Shown here piece by piece: positions 1 to 6,886 of a DNA stretch of 10,280 nucleotides. The number at the start of each line of letters is the position of its first letter. Position 1 is the first letter of the stretch. The stretch lies in the NCBI GenBank assembly GCA_029077775.1, contig JAQNCU010000078.1:1-10280 (forward strand), given 5' to 3'. The notes under the pieces are model-generated. The model saw only the letters and a list, made by a program, of their open reading frames with translations. It searched no databases and was not told the DNA's origin. Made by a program: the position numbers and the translations under genes. The stretch comes from Acidocella sp. (lineage in GTDB: Bacteria; Pseudomonadota; Alphaproteobacteria; Acetobacterales; Acetobacteraceae).

Positions 1-1078
1 TTTGCTGGGCGAGCAGGCGGCGCTGTAGACGGTTGGCGAGCTTGGCGACAACCGCATGCAGATGCTGTAATTGCTGATCGAGCTGTTGACGCAGACGGCT
101 CAGCTCCTCGGGGTCGCACAGAGCATCCGCGTCAACCTCCTCGTCATTGGCGCGTGAAAACGCACGGTAAGACGTGGTCTGATCGCCGCCCGCCGGGGCA
201 CGGCGTTGCTGCGGACCCGCCGGGGCATCATCAGCCTCAGCCGAGACATCATCTGACTCGCTATCCTCCTCGGTATCCTGGTCGGCGGCCTCACCCTCGG
301 CCATGTCTGGCTGGGCGGCGAGCATCGCGCTTTCCTCTGAACTGGTATCGCCATCGCCCTCATCGGCGCTGTCCTGCTGGGCCGAGTCATCGCCCGCCTC
401 ATCACCGTCATCGCCCTCGGAATCCTCGGCGCTGTCGGTTTCAGCCTCGGCAAGGTCCAGGGCCGCGAGCAATTTGCGGGCGGCACGGGTATAACCACCC
501 TGGTCGCCGCGGGCTGAGGCCAGCTCGTTCAACGCGGCCTCGGCATCATCGCCCAGCGTGTCGCGCCACAGATTCAAGATCGACCGGGCGGATTCCGGCA
601 CCGAGTCCGGATTCATGCGGTCACGCGCAAGCAAAGCCAAAGCAGTCACGAGCAGCAACTGGTCCCGGCTCGTCATACGGTCGAGCCCGTCGGTCTCGCA
701 GACCTCGTTCAGCTTGCCGCGCAAATTGGCGGAGACACCTGACATATGGGTGGCACCGACAATCTCTACCCTGGCCTGTTCCAGCGCGTCATAAGCCTCC
801 CGCGCCTCGCGCGAGGCGGGGGCGCGCGCGGTGTGGATCGCATCATCATGGTGGCGCAACCGCAGGGCGATGGCGTCGGCCTCACCACGCAGCTTCGCCA
901 TTTCGGGCCCACCGAGCGCACGAGAGGGTGAGGGTAGCCGAGCGCGCTTGCCCGCAACACCTGAGGGCCCGGGCTGATAAGCAACTTGAACATCCGAAAC
1001 CTGGGCGATGGCACGCAGCGCACCGGCGGTCGCGCGTTTGAAATCCTCGGCCTTGCCCTGATCATCCCTGGTGGACAT
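1..1078 (-). CDS. cobT: Cobaltochelatase subunit CobT, N-terminal part (gene runs off the left edge)
   Basis: CobT works with the AAA+ subunit CobS and the large subunit CobN to insert Co2+ into hydrogenobyrinic acid a,c-diamide in the aerobic cobalamin pathway in the cytoplasm. About 359 residues are visible, opening MSTRDDQGKAEDFKRAT. An alpha-helical region covers roughly residues 1-205. A strongly acidic Asp/Glu/Ser linker follows at about 207-285, then a stretch containing SYRAF (about 302-306) and a helical segment ending RLQRRLLAQQ at the edge. The C-terminal von Willebrand A domain expected of CobT lies outside the window. The ATG at 1078 is 10 bases after the cobS stop. Its ribosome site AGGA (1087-1090) overlaps that stop, so the two genes are probably co-translated. 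Reading the minus strand, I found no internal stop. Identification rests on the helical-acidic-helical layout and the cobS neighbour. Confidence 0.93.
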   Translation of the reverse strand, partial: MSTRDDQGKAEDFKRATAGALRAIAQVSDVQVAYQPGPSGVAGKRARLPSPSRALGGPEMAKLRGEADAIALRLRHHDDAIHTARAPASREAREAYDALEQARVEIVGATHMSGVSANLRGKLNEVCETDGLDRMTSRDQLLLVTALALLARDRMNPDSVPESARSILNLWRDTLGDDAEAALNELASARGDQGGYTRAARKLLAALDLAEAETDSAEDSEGDDGDEAGDDSAQQDSADEGDGDTSSEESAMLAAQPDMAEGEAADQDTEEDSESDDVSAEADDAPAGPQQRRAPAGGDQTTSYRAFSRANDEEVDADALCDPEELSRLRQQLDQQLQHLHAVVAKLANRLQRRLLAQQ

Positions 1079-1086
1079 CGCGGCGT

Positions 1087-1090
1087 TCCT
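1087..1090 (-). promoter_or_regulatory. Ribosome binding site of cobT, overlapping the cobS stop codon
   Basis: On the minus strand AGGA lies 8 bases before the cobT ATG (1078) and shares two bases with the cobS TAG (1089-1091). Ribosomes ending cobS would sit on the cobT start site, which fits equal production of the two partner subunits. This supports the chosen cobT start. Confidence 0.6.
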
Positions 1091-2096
1091 ATTTGCGCAG
1101 CAGGCCCGTCGCCAGGTCCTCGTTGAAGCAACGTTGGTAATATTCGGCCACGGTGCTGCGCTCGGCCTCGTCACATTTGTTCAAAAACGTCAGGCGAAAG
1201 GCAAAGCCGACATCGCTAAAAATACGGGTATTCTCGGCCCAGGTGATCACCGTGCGCGGCGACATCACGGTGGAGATATCCCCCGCAATAAACCCGGCCC
1301 GCGTCAGGTCAGCCAGCGCGACCATGCTTTCGGTGCGTTTTTTCAACTTTATATCGGCCATATCGAGCCCAAGCTTGGCCATCACGATCGCAACCTCGGC
1401 GGCATGCGGCAGATAATTCAGCGTGGCCACAATATTCCAGCGATCCATCTGGCCCTGGTTGATCTGCTGCGTGCCATGATAAAGCCCGGTGGTGTCGCCC
1501 AACCCGACCGTATTAGCGGTGGCGAATAGCCGGAACGCCGGGTGCGGGCGGATCACGCGGTTCTGGTCCAGCAAGGTCAGCCTGCCCTCCACCTCCAGCA
1601 CGCGCTGGATCACGAACATCACATCCGGGCGGCCCGCATCATATTCATCGAACACCAGCGCGCACGGGTGTTGCAATGCCCAGGGCAGAATGCCCTCGCG
1701 GAATTCGGTGACCTGCTTGCCATCCTTCAGCACAATCGCGTCCTTACCGATCAAATCGATACGGCTGATATGGCTGTCGAGGTTGATGCGGATACACGGC
1801 CAGTTCAGCCGTGCTGCGACCTGCTCGATATGGGTCGATTTGCCAGTGCCATGATAGCCCTGGATCATCACCCGGCGGTTGAAGGCAAAGCCCGCGAGGA
1901 TGGCCAGCGTCGTGTCACGGTCGAACTGATACGCGGTGTCGATCTCAGGCACGTGTTCGGTACGGACTGAGAATGCTGGCACATCCAATTCGGTCTCAAT
2001 CCCGAACACTGCCCGCGCGGAAAGCGTTATGTCCGGCAAATTAACCGCTGAGGTCGGGGTGTTGCGGGCTTCGGCGATCGCGGCGACATTATTCAT
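1089..2096 (-). CDS. cobS: Cobaltochelatase AAA+ ATPase subunit CobS
   Basis: CobS is the ATP-hydrolysing subunit of the aerobic cobaltochelatase. It forms a complex with CobT that drives metal insertion by CobN. The protein has 335 residues, close to the usual CobS length. Visible motifs are a Walker A GYHGTGKS at 80-87, a Walker B ALVFDEYD at 146-153, a sensor-1-like FATANT at 191-196, and an arginine-containing DRW at 218-220. The N-terminal stretch with VFGI (30-33) and the C-terminal end YYQRCFNEDL are typical of CobS. The ATG at 2096 is used. An AGGA about 11 bases upstream is a weak ribosome site. The gap to the J-protein gene is 53 bases and holds a possible extended -10 (TGATACACT, minus strand) without a good -35, so cobS may be transcribed from upstream, from its own promoter, or both. 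Neighbouring cobT confirms the call. Confidence 0.97.
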   Translation of the reverse strand: MNNVAAIAEARNTPTSAVNLPDITLSARAVFGIETELDVPAFSVRTEHVPEIDTAYQFDRDTTLAILAGFAFNRRVMIQGYHGTGKSTHIEQVAARLNWPCIRINLDSHISRIDLIGKDAIVLKDGKQVTEFREGILPWALQHPCALVFDEYDAGRPDVMFVIQRVLEVEGRLTLLDQNRVIRPHPAFRLFATANTVGLGDTTGLYHGTQQINQGQMDRWNIVATLNYLPHAAEVAIVMAKLGLDMADIKLKKRTESMVALADLTRAGFIAGDISTVMSPRTVITWAENTRIFSDVGFAFRLTFLNKCDEAERSTVAEYYQRCFNEDLATGLLRK

Positions 2097-2149
2097 CGGT
2101 GGTTCAATCCTGATTTAGTGTATCACGCCTGGCCCGAAATAAGCGGGCT

Positions 2150-2749
2150 TCAGCTTCGGCCAGAATGCGTCTGGGTGACAGGCCCGGTCGCTGATAGTTT
2201 GCCACGAAGTGCCGCATAGGCAAGGTTGATTGTCTTTAATGTCTCCTCGGACCGCTTATCGCCGTTATTGGCATCCGGATGGTGGCGCTTGGCCAGGGCC
2301 TTATAGCGCGCTTTCACCTCGGGCAGCGTGACGGGCCATGGCAGGCCGAGCACGCTCAATGCGTCGCGCAATTCGGGCGGGGCGGTCGGGCGCAAGGCGG
2401 CTGCCTTGGGGCGCGGACCAAAAGCAAACGCGTGCAATTGCGCCTCCAGCGCCTCATCCATGCGGGCGGCATGCCCCAACCGCCCGAGCGGCCAGCTGGG
2501 GCGCTGCCAGGACGTGTCGGCACGCAATTGCGCCTCGATTTCCGCTTCGGACATGCCCCGGTAATAATCCCAGGCGGCGTTGAAAGCGCGGATATGGTCA
2601 AGGCAGAACCATTGAAACTCCCGGGCGCCATTACGGTTTTTCGGCGCCCGATAGGCCCCCGTGGCAGCACAGCCCGGGGCCTCACAAGCCTGGCCGGGGG
2701 CTTGCGGGTCGGGGTCATAGGCGCGCGGCTTGCGGGAGGCTGACGACAT
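2150..2749 (-). CDS. J-domain (DnaJ-like) protein with N-terminal Cys/His knuckle, upstream of cobS
   Basis: This 199-residue protein probably acts as a J-protein co-chaperone that stimulates the ATPase of an Hsp70 such as DnaK. The J domain is at the C-terminus (about 129-185), unlike classical DnaJ, with HPD at 157-159 in KRHHPDANNGD. Near the N-terminus C22, C27, C49 and H52 form a CxxxxC...CxxH pattern that could bind zinc. Between them lies the YRAPKNR stretch seen in alphaproteobacterial proteins of this type encoded beside cobS. The reading frame stays open further upstream to 2905, but that would run through bolA on the other strand, so I place the start at the ATG at 2749 (MSSASRKPRAYDPDP). 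No good ribosome site precedes it. A 13-base direct repeat inside the gene encodes EAQLR and EAQLH. The client is unknown; CobS/CobT is an inference from gene order only. Confidence 0.88.
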   Translation of the reverse strand: MSSASRKPRAYDPDPQAPGQACEAPGCAATGAYRAPKNRNGAREFQWFCLDHIRAFNAAWDYYRGMSEAEIEAQLRADTSWQRPSWPLGRLGHAARMDEALEAQLHAFAFGPRPKAAALRPTAPPELRDALSVLGLPWPVTLPEVKARYKALAKRHHPDANNGDKRSEETLKTINLAYAALRGKLSATGPVTQTHSGRS

Positions 2750-2798
2750 GATGCTAATGTGCGCGCTCAGGATAAATTGGCAACCGGAGCAGCAGACG
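2750..2798. promoter_or_regulatory. Short divergent promoter region between the J-protein gene and bolA
   Basis: Both genes start from this 49-base gap, so both promoters, or parts of them, should lie in or around it. On the minus strand TTGCCA (2778-2783) matches five of six bases of the -35 consensus, with CATTAG (2754-2759) at an 18-base spacing as a poor -10. On the plus strand GATAAA (2771-2776) is a moderate -10 candidate. The boxes interleave, so expression of the two genes may compete or be co-controlled. No regulator site is recognisable. Confidence 0.35.
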
Positions 2799-3074
2799 AT
2801 GAGCAGAGATGAACGAATACGCGCCTGCCTGACAGCCTCGTTCGCGCCCGTGATGCTTGAGATCATCGATGACTCCGCCAAACATGCGGGCCATGCGGCA
2901 CGCAACGGCGTGGCGGGCGGGGAGACCCATTACCGCGTGACCATGGTCGCCGCCGGCATGGCCGGGCTCTCCCGCCTGGCGCGCCAGCGTGCCGTGAACG
3001 AGGCGCTGGCCACAGAATTCGCCACCGGTCTGCACGCGCTTTCTCTCAAACTGGCAGCACCTGAGGAGGTTTAG
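2799..3074 (+). CDS. BolA family protein
   Basis: BolA proteins partner monothiol glutaredoxins in handling [2Fe-2S] clusters and in iron sensing, and some also act in transcription or the stress response. The 91-residue product has the family layout: EIIDDSAKHAGHA at 21-33, GGETHYRV at 40-47, and LHALSL at 78-83. H44 and H79 match the positions usually linked with cluster binding. The normally RHR-like turn reads RQR at 61-63, a small departure from the family as I remember it. The ATG at 2799 is preceded by GGAG (2786-2789) with a 9-base gap, and the product then begins MSRDERIRACL as expected for the family. An upstream in-frame ATG at 2730 would overlap the J-protein start and lacks such a site. 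No glutaredoxin gene is adjacent. Confidence 0.93.
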   Translation: MSRDERIRACLTASFAPVMLEIIDDSAKHAGHAARNGVAGGETHYRVTMVAAGMAGLSRLARQRAVNEALATEFATGLHALSLKLAAPEEV

Positions 3075-3937
3075 GCGAACCTCGCAAAGCCATTACTGAC
3101 AACCACAACATCGCGCGCCGCCACCCGGGCGCGGAACGCGCCATTGGCCCAAATTTCAGTGGTGATGCTCTCGCCGGGGAAAACCGGGCTGGAAAACCGG
3201 CACCCAATATCCGCCAGCGCGCCCGGCTGATACTGCCCAAGACCACGCAGCAGCGCATGGGTAACCACGCCAAAGGTGCATAGCCCGTGCAAAATGGGGC
3301 GCGGGAATCCGGCGCGCGCGGCAAATTCCGGGTCGGCGTGGAGCGGGTTCTCATCACCGTTCAGCCGGTAATAAAGTGCCTGCTCCGGCCGGGTTGGCAG
3401 CTCGATCACGACATCAGGCGGCCCCAGAGGCACGGGGCTCACCGATACCGCCGAAATTTCAGGCAACACGGGGCCGATATCGCCGCTGAAACCACCATCC
3501 CCGCGCAAAAAAATCGTCGATGTCACGGTGGCAAGCAAAATCCCGTTCGAGGTATCCGTGATCAGGCGTTCAAGCACCAGCAATGCACCTCGGCCCGGGC
3601 CTTTATCGACCAGTTGCGTGATACGCGCCGTACCGGTCAGCGTCGCCCGCACGGGCAGTTCAGCGTGCAAGGCGACATGCTCCTCGCCATGCACGATCTT
3701 CACCGCGTCGATGCCGAATTCTGGCCGGGTCAGCAGATCGAGGTCATAGCACATGACCACCGGCATACTGGGCAGCACGCGCAGGGCGCGATGAAAATCC
3801 ACATAATCCAGCTGCGCCTGGTCAACCGGGTCCGCGCCCAGACCACAGGAAAGAGCATAAAACACTGTATCATAGGGCGTCAGATGCTGCGTGACGGAGG
3901 GAATTTCATAGGCGAGCAGCGCGTGGTGGTCGAGCAT
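3071..3937 (-). CDS. MaoC family dehydratase, enoyl-CoA hydratase 2 type
   Basis: The product is a 288-residue protein with two hot-dog halves, like the hydratase-2 domain of multifunctional enzyme type 2 and bacterial MaoC proteins. These enzymes hydrate trans-2-enoyl-CoA to (R)-3-hydroxyacyl-CoA. The C-terminal half carries the hydratase-2 signature YRLNGDENPLHADP at 190-203, with the catalytic pair D195 and H200, followed by FPRPILHGLCTFG. The N-terminal half (about 1-150) includes YDTVFYALSCGLGADP, typical of this family. The ATG at 3937 follows AAGGGG (3943-3948) at a suitable gap. The stop TAA overlaps the bolA stop on the other strand. No beta-oxidation or polyhydroxyalkanoate gene is beside it, so the acyl-CoA substrate cannot be told from context. 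Confidence 0.9.
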   Translation of the reverse strand: MLDHHALLAYEIPSVTQHLTPYDTVFYALSCGLGADPVDQAQLDYVDFHRALRVLPSMPVVMCYDLDLLTRPEFGIDAVKIVHGEEHVALHAELPVRATLTGTARITQLVDKGPGRGALLVLERLITDTSNGILLATVTSTIFLRGDGGFSGDIGPVLPEISAVSVSPVPLGPPDVVIELPTRPEQALYYRLNGDENPLHADPEFAARAGFPRPILHGLCTFGVVTHALLRGLGQYQPGALADIGCRFSSPVFPGESITTEIWANGAFRARVAARDVVVVSNGFARFA

Positions 3938-4012
3938 TCAGGCCCCTTGGCTCAAAATATCGCGTCCCGGAAAACCGGCTGAAAAAATTACATCCCGCCG
4001 TATTGCGAGGGC

Positions 4013-4042
4013 GATGCGGTTGGGTTTGCGTTACCCCGCATC
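4013..4042 (-). terminator. Inverted repeat at the 3' end of the lytic transglycosylase gene, possible terminator
   Basis: Arms GATGCGG (4013-4019) and CCGCATC (4036-4042) are perfect 7-base complements around a 16-base loop. The right arm overlaps the gene's TGA (4041-4043). On the transcribed strand no run of T follows, so if it ends transcription it is not a standard intrinsic terminator. It could simply protect the mRNA end. Confidence 0.3.
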
Positions 4043-5360
4043 AGGATTGCGCGTCAGGCGACAACACAAGGCACCCTGTGGGGCCACCCGCGAGCCGGTT
4101 GCACGCATCCACGGCGTCATCATGCGGCAGACCCGTCACCCGCGCGCGATACCGTGTATGGCCTTGCACGTAAACCGAGGAGACCAAAGCCCGGCCCTTG
4201 ACCAACTGGCGCACGGCGGAAAGCTCGGCAATGCCCAAGGCCGCACGCGCGTTTGATGAGCTGGCATACGCACCAACCTGGATCGCCCACCCAGCTTGTG
4301 CGGGGCCTATGTCATAATGCTGCGTCTGCATCGGCACGGTATCGGCCATAGCCGGTTGGATAAGCGAGAAAGAGGGATGCGCGTCTGGCGCGGCGCGCGG
4401 CTGACGCGGTGGCGCCGGTGGCGCATACGGGACAACCGGACGGACCGGGGTCTCGAAGATCGGGGCTGCGCGATAGACAGCGGACGCCGTTTCAACGGGC
4501 GCGGGCGGCGTGGCAGGCTGCGGGGTTATGGCAGGCGGCTCCGGGGCAAAGATCGCTGAAGCCGCAGACGGGACAGGCGTGATCGCTGCGACCTGCACCG
4601 GGGCGAGCGGATTGCCGGTCGGCGCGTCCGGGGCGGTGGCCTCCGGCGTGAAACCAGGTGGCACCAGCCCCGGCGCCTCGTTTTCGGGCAGCGTGTTCAG
4701 GGCCAGTTGGTCGGCGCTGGAGCGGTTGACCGGGTAATAACCCTGGATATGCGGGGCAATCTCGGCGACATAATTAACGGTCTCGTTAGGCAACGGGGTG
4801 TGGTAATTCATGTAGGAATCAAGCCGCCCCGGACCCGCGTCATACGCCGCGAGAAACCCCGGCGAGCCATAAACCTCATACATCTCGTGGATATACGCGG
4901 TGCCCGCCATGATGTTGTTATAGGGGTTGAACGGGTCTGCTTTGATACCGTATTGCGCTGCCATTTCCTGGTATGTCGCGGGCTCCAGCTGCATCAACCC
5001 CATGGCCCCGGCCGATGAGACGGTAAGCTGCCCATCCATATATTCATGGCCGCCAGATTCCGCATTCATCACACCGCGGATCCAGGCTTGGGGCACGTCG
5101 AATTTCTGCGAAGCGATCTTGATATACGGGCCCCACGGGTCATTGGGCGGCCCGGGCGGCGCATAACTCCCCTGGGCATGGTCAACATAATAGGCGGTGG
5201 AATACCCGGCAGTGGCAGGGCCGCCACGCCCGCCCGCGCAAGCGGATAACAGACCCAGCCCGGCCCAACCCCAAAAGCGCCACGCCAGGCGGGTGGCATT
5301 TGCCGGTATCGCGGTTGCGACCCGAAAACGGGACGTCTCGGTCACGGCAAAAGTCTCCAT
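4041..5360 (-). CDS. Lipoprotein lytic transglycosylase with SLT and SPOR domains
   Basis: The product is predicted to cleave the glycan strand of peptidoglycan between MurNAc and GlcNAc, working in the periplasm while anchored by lipid. Numbering from the ATG at 5360 gives 439 residues. A signal peptide with lipobox LSAC ends at C41. The SLT domain spans about 78-210, with catalytic Glu E101 in NAESGG, then GAMGLMQL at 118-125 and AAYDAGPGRLDSY further on. A Pro/Ala-rich linker runs about 215-345. A SPOR domain (about 358-435, from WAIQVGAYASS) should bind denuded glycans at the division site. Starts are uncertain. GTG at 5363 and ATG at 5360 have no clear ribosome site, whereas GTG at 5345 has GGAG 9 bases upstream and would give a shorter signal peptide. 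The combination suggests a role in septal wall processing. Confidence 0.92.
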   Translation of the reverse strand: METFAVTETSRFRVATAIPANATRLAWRFWGWAGLGLLSACAGGRGGPATAGYSTAYYVDHAQGSYAPPGPPNDPWGPYIKIASQKFDVPQAWIRGVMNAESGGHEYMDGQLTVSSAGAMGLMQLEPATYQEMAAQYGIKADPFNPYNNIMAGTAYIHEMYEVYGSPGFLAAYDAGPGRLDSYMNYHTPLPNETVNYVAEIAPHIQGYYPVNRSSADQLALNTLPENEAPGLVPPGFTPEATAPDAPTGNPLAPVQVAAITPVPSAASAIFAPEPPAITPQPATPPAPVETASAVYRAAPIFETPVRPVVPYAPPAPPRQPRAAPDAHPSFSLIQPAMADTVPMQTQHYDIGPAQAGWAIQVGAYASSSNARAALGIAELSAVRQLVKGRALVSSVYVQGHTRYRARVTGLPHDDAVDACNRLAGGPTGCLVLSPDAQS

Positions 5361-5392
5361 CACATCGTGCCCCGCTTTAACACCATCAACTT

Positions 5393-5423
5393 ATAGTATC
5401 AGGCTGCATAATGGCATAAACAA
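5393..5423 (-). promoter_or_regulatory. Predicted promoter of the lytic transglycosylase gene
   Basis: On the minus strand an extended -10, TGATACTAT, occupies 5393-5401 (hexamer TACTAT at 5393-5398). TTGTTT at 5418-5423 is a possible -35, with a 19-base spacer that is longer than ideal. The extended TGn motif could compensate. The start of transcription would fall about 25-30 bases before the ATG at 5360. Confidence 0.45.
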
Positions 5424-5503
5424 GGCGCTGTAACCCATTAGACGACAACATAACCCGAGGCAACAAAAACTTGGGTGCCGTCGCTATCCCACGAGTCGGC
5501 GCG

Positions 5504-5902
5504 ATGATACACAGATGCATGAATTTCGTACGACGATGCCATTGGCAGGCGGCCCTGGTCGGTCTCGGCGGGGTGCCGTTGGTGTTGATGCTGAGCGGCT
5601 GTGCCGGGCACACATTGCCCCTGCCCACGGCACAAAGCTCCGGATTGACCGGGCCGATGGTAACAGCACGGGTCAGCGCCGTGCGGATGGTCAGCCTCGC
5701 ACCGGGGAATGACGGGCTTGACGCTGTGCTGGCAGCACTGGGCCAGCCACCGCCCGCCGCCCCGGTCACCGGCCAGGACGTGGTCATGCGGCGGGCCGAT
5801 GGCAGCGCCGTGTCGCTCATGCAGCCCGCACAACCGGTGATCTCCACCGGCCAGAACGTCACGATCATCCAGGCCGCCACAACTGTTTTGCATGTGGAAT
5901 GA
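5504..5902 (+). CDS. Small predicted lipoprotein with a SlyB-like C-terminal segment
   Basis: This 132-residue protein has a signal peptide ending in lipobox LSGC (30-33), so C33 would be lipidated and about 100 residues would lie in the periplasm or at the outer membrane. After a Pro/Ala spacer (PPPAAP, 82-87), residues 89-122 hold two TGQxV units, VTGQDVVMRRADG and STGQNVTII. They flank SLMQPAQPV, a pattern like the C-terminal part of SlyB-type outer membrane lipoproteins. The glycine zipper of SlyB is absent. Function is unknown. Starts could be TTG 5471, which has GAGG 10 bases upstream, ATG 5504 or ATG 5519; all keep the signal peptide, and I chose 5504. The gene is divergent from the lytic transglycosylase and precedes the exporter genes. 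Confidence 0.75.
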   Translation: MIHRCMNFVRRCHWQAALVGLGGVPLVLMLSGCAGHTLPLPTAQSSGLTGPMVTARVSAVRMVSLAPGNDGLDAVLAALGQPPPAAPVTGQDVVMRRADGSAVSLMQPAQPVISTGQNVTIIQAATTVLHVE

Positions 5903-6025
5903 GCGTGTTACATAACCTTCTGACCAGGGCCGCGCGTTGATCCCCAGCACTCATTGGGCTATCGCCTGATTATGAACATCATCACGCCAGAGACAGGTCA
6001 GGCTGGCAGCCATATCGAGGCTGAG

Positions 6026-6883
6026 ATGTCCCAGGTTGGCCGCCCACCGGGGCGGCCTGTCACAATTACGGCAACCCCCGGTTGGCACGGCAAAATTAAA
6101 ATGGCCCGGGCTGACATCGCCTTGGCTTTGCGGCTCTGGCCTCTGGTCTGGACGCTTAGCCTTCTTGACATCAGGCTCCGCTATCGCGGCTCGCTCCTGG
6201 GGCCATTTTGGCTCACGCTCTCCACCGCCGTCATGGTCGGGTCCATCGGGTTTCTTTATTCCCACCTATTCCACCAAAACGTCGCGGCGTATCTGCCGTT
6301 TTTATCCATCTCCCTGGTATTATGGGCCTTCATCAGCACGGTCACAGCCGAGGGATGTATGTGTTATACCGCCTCCGAGGGCATGATCCGGGCCATGCGG
6401 ATGCCGCTCTCGCTCCATGCCATAAGGGTGGTGCTGCGCAACATCCTCGTCTTGGCGCATAATATCGTGGTGATCGTCGTGGTGTTCGTCATCTTCCGGG
6501 TGGTCCCAAGTGCCGCGGTCATCAGCCTGCCACCCGCTCTGGCGCTCTGGGCCGTTGACGCTTTCGCAGTATCACTGATGCTGGGGATCTTCGGAGCTCG
6601 TTTCCGCGACATCCCGCCGATCATCGGCAGCATTATGCAGATCGCCTTCTATCTCACACCCGTGATGTGGAACCCGGTGATGCTGATGCATCGCGGGGTC
6701 AGCGCCGTGCTTGTGAAATGGAACCCGTTTTACGCGCTGCTGGAGATTGTGCGCGGCCCCCTGCTCGGCGGGCCACTGGAGCCCCAGGTCTGGGCGTTGG
6801 CGCTCGGCTATTCGGCCGTGCTGATCGCCATATCAGGTGTTGTGTTCTTGCGCGCGCGGGCGCGCATTGCGTATTGGGTCTGA
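6026..6883 (+). CDS. ABC-2 type polysaccharide/polyol phosphate export permease (Wzm/KpsM-like)
   Basis: This is the membrane half of an ABC exporter that moves a lipid-linked or capsular glycan across the inner membrane. With the ATG at 6026 it has 285 residues. Family marks are LRYRGSLLGPFW (51-62), an RFRDIPPI stretch (about 192-199) leading into the FYLTPVMW segment, NPFYALLEIVRGPLLG (about 233-248), and the end RARIAYWV. About six membrane segments are visible near 63-82, 89-107, 140-160, 163-190, 200-215 and 256-275. The chosen start has GAGG 5 bases upstream (6017-6020). ATG 5972 and TTG 5954 would add 18 and 24 residues, and an internal ATG at 6101 is also possible. The ATPase gene follows after 3 bases, so the two form one transporter. 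The exported glycan is not deducible. Confidence 0.92.
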   Translation: MSQVGRPPGRPVTITATPGWHGKIKMARADIALALRLWPLVWTLSLLDIRLRYRGSLLGPFWLTLSTAVMVGSIGFLYSHLFHQNVAAYLPFLSISLVLWAFISTVTAEGCMCYTASEGMIRAMRMPLSLHAIRVVLRNILVLAHNIVVIVVVFVIFRVVPSAAVISLPPALALWAVDAFAVSLMLGIFGARFRDIPPIIGSIMQIAFYLTPVMWNPVMLMHRGVSAVLVKWNPFYALLEIVRGPLLGGPLEPQVWALALGYSAVLIAISGVVFLRARARIAYWV

Positions 6884-6886
6884 CCG

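Noticed and set aside
154..1041. Long plus-strand open frame of 295 codons opposite cobT
   Set aside because: Its translation is rich in Arg, Pro and His with no recognisable motif, as expected from the antisense of a high-GC gene, and the minus strand encodes clear CobT.
2750..2905. Upstream extension of the J-protein gene to 2905
   Set aside because: It would run through the divergent bolA start and add a Cys/Ser-rich leader unlike the family; the ATG at 2749 gives a normal N-terminus.
3967..3978. CCGGAAAACCGG hairpin as a terminator
   Set aside because: The stem is only 4 base pairs, and on the minus strand its T run precedes rather than follows it.
5438..5950. 170-codon and 164-codon minus-strand frames opposite the small lipoprotein
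   Set aside because: They are Cys/Gly/Arg-rich without motifs. The plus strand has a clean signal peptide and lipobox, so it is preferred.
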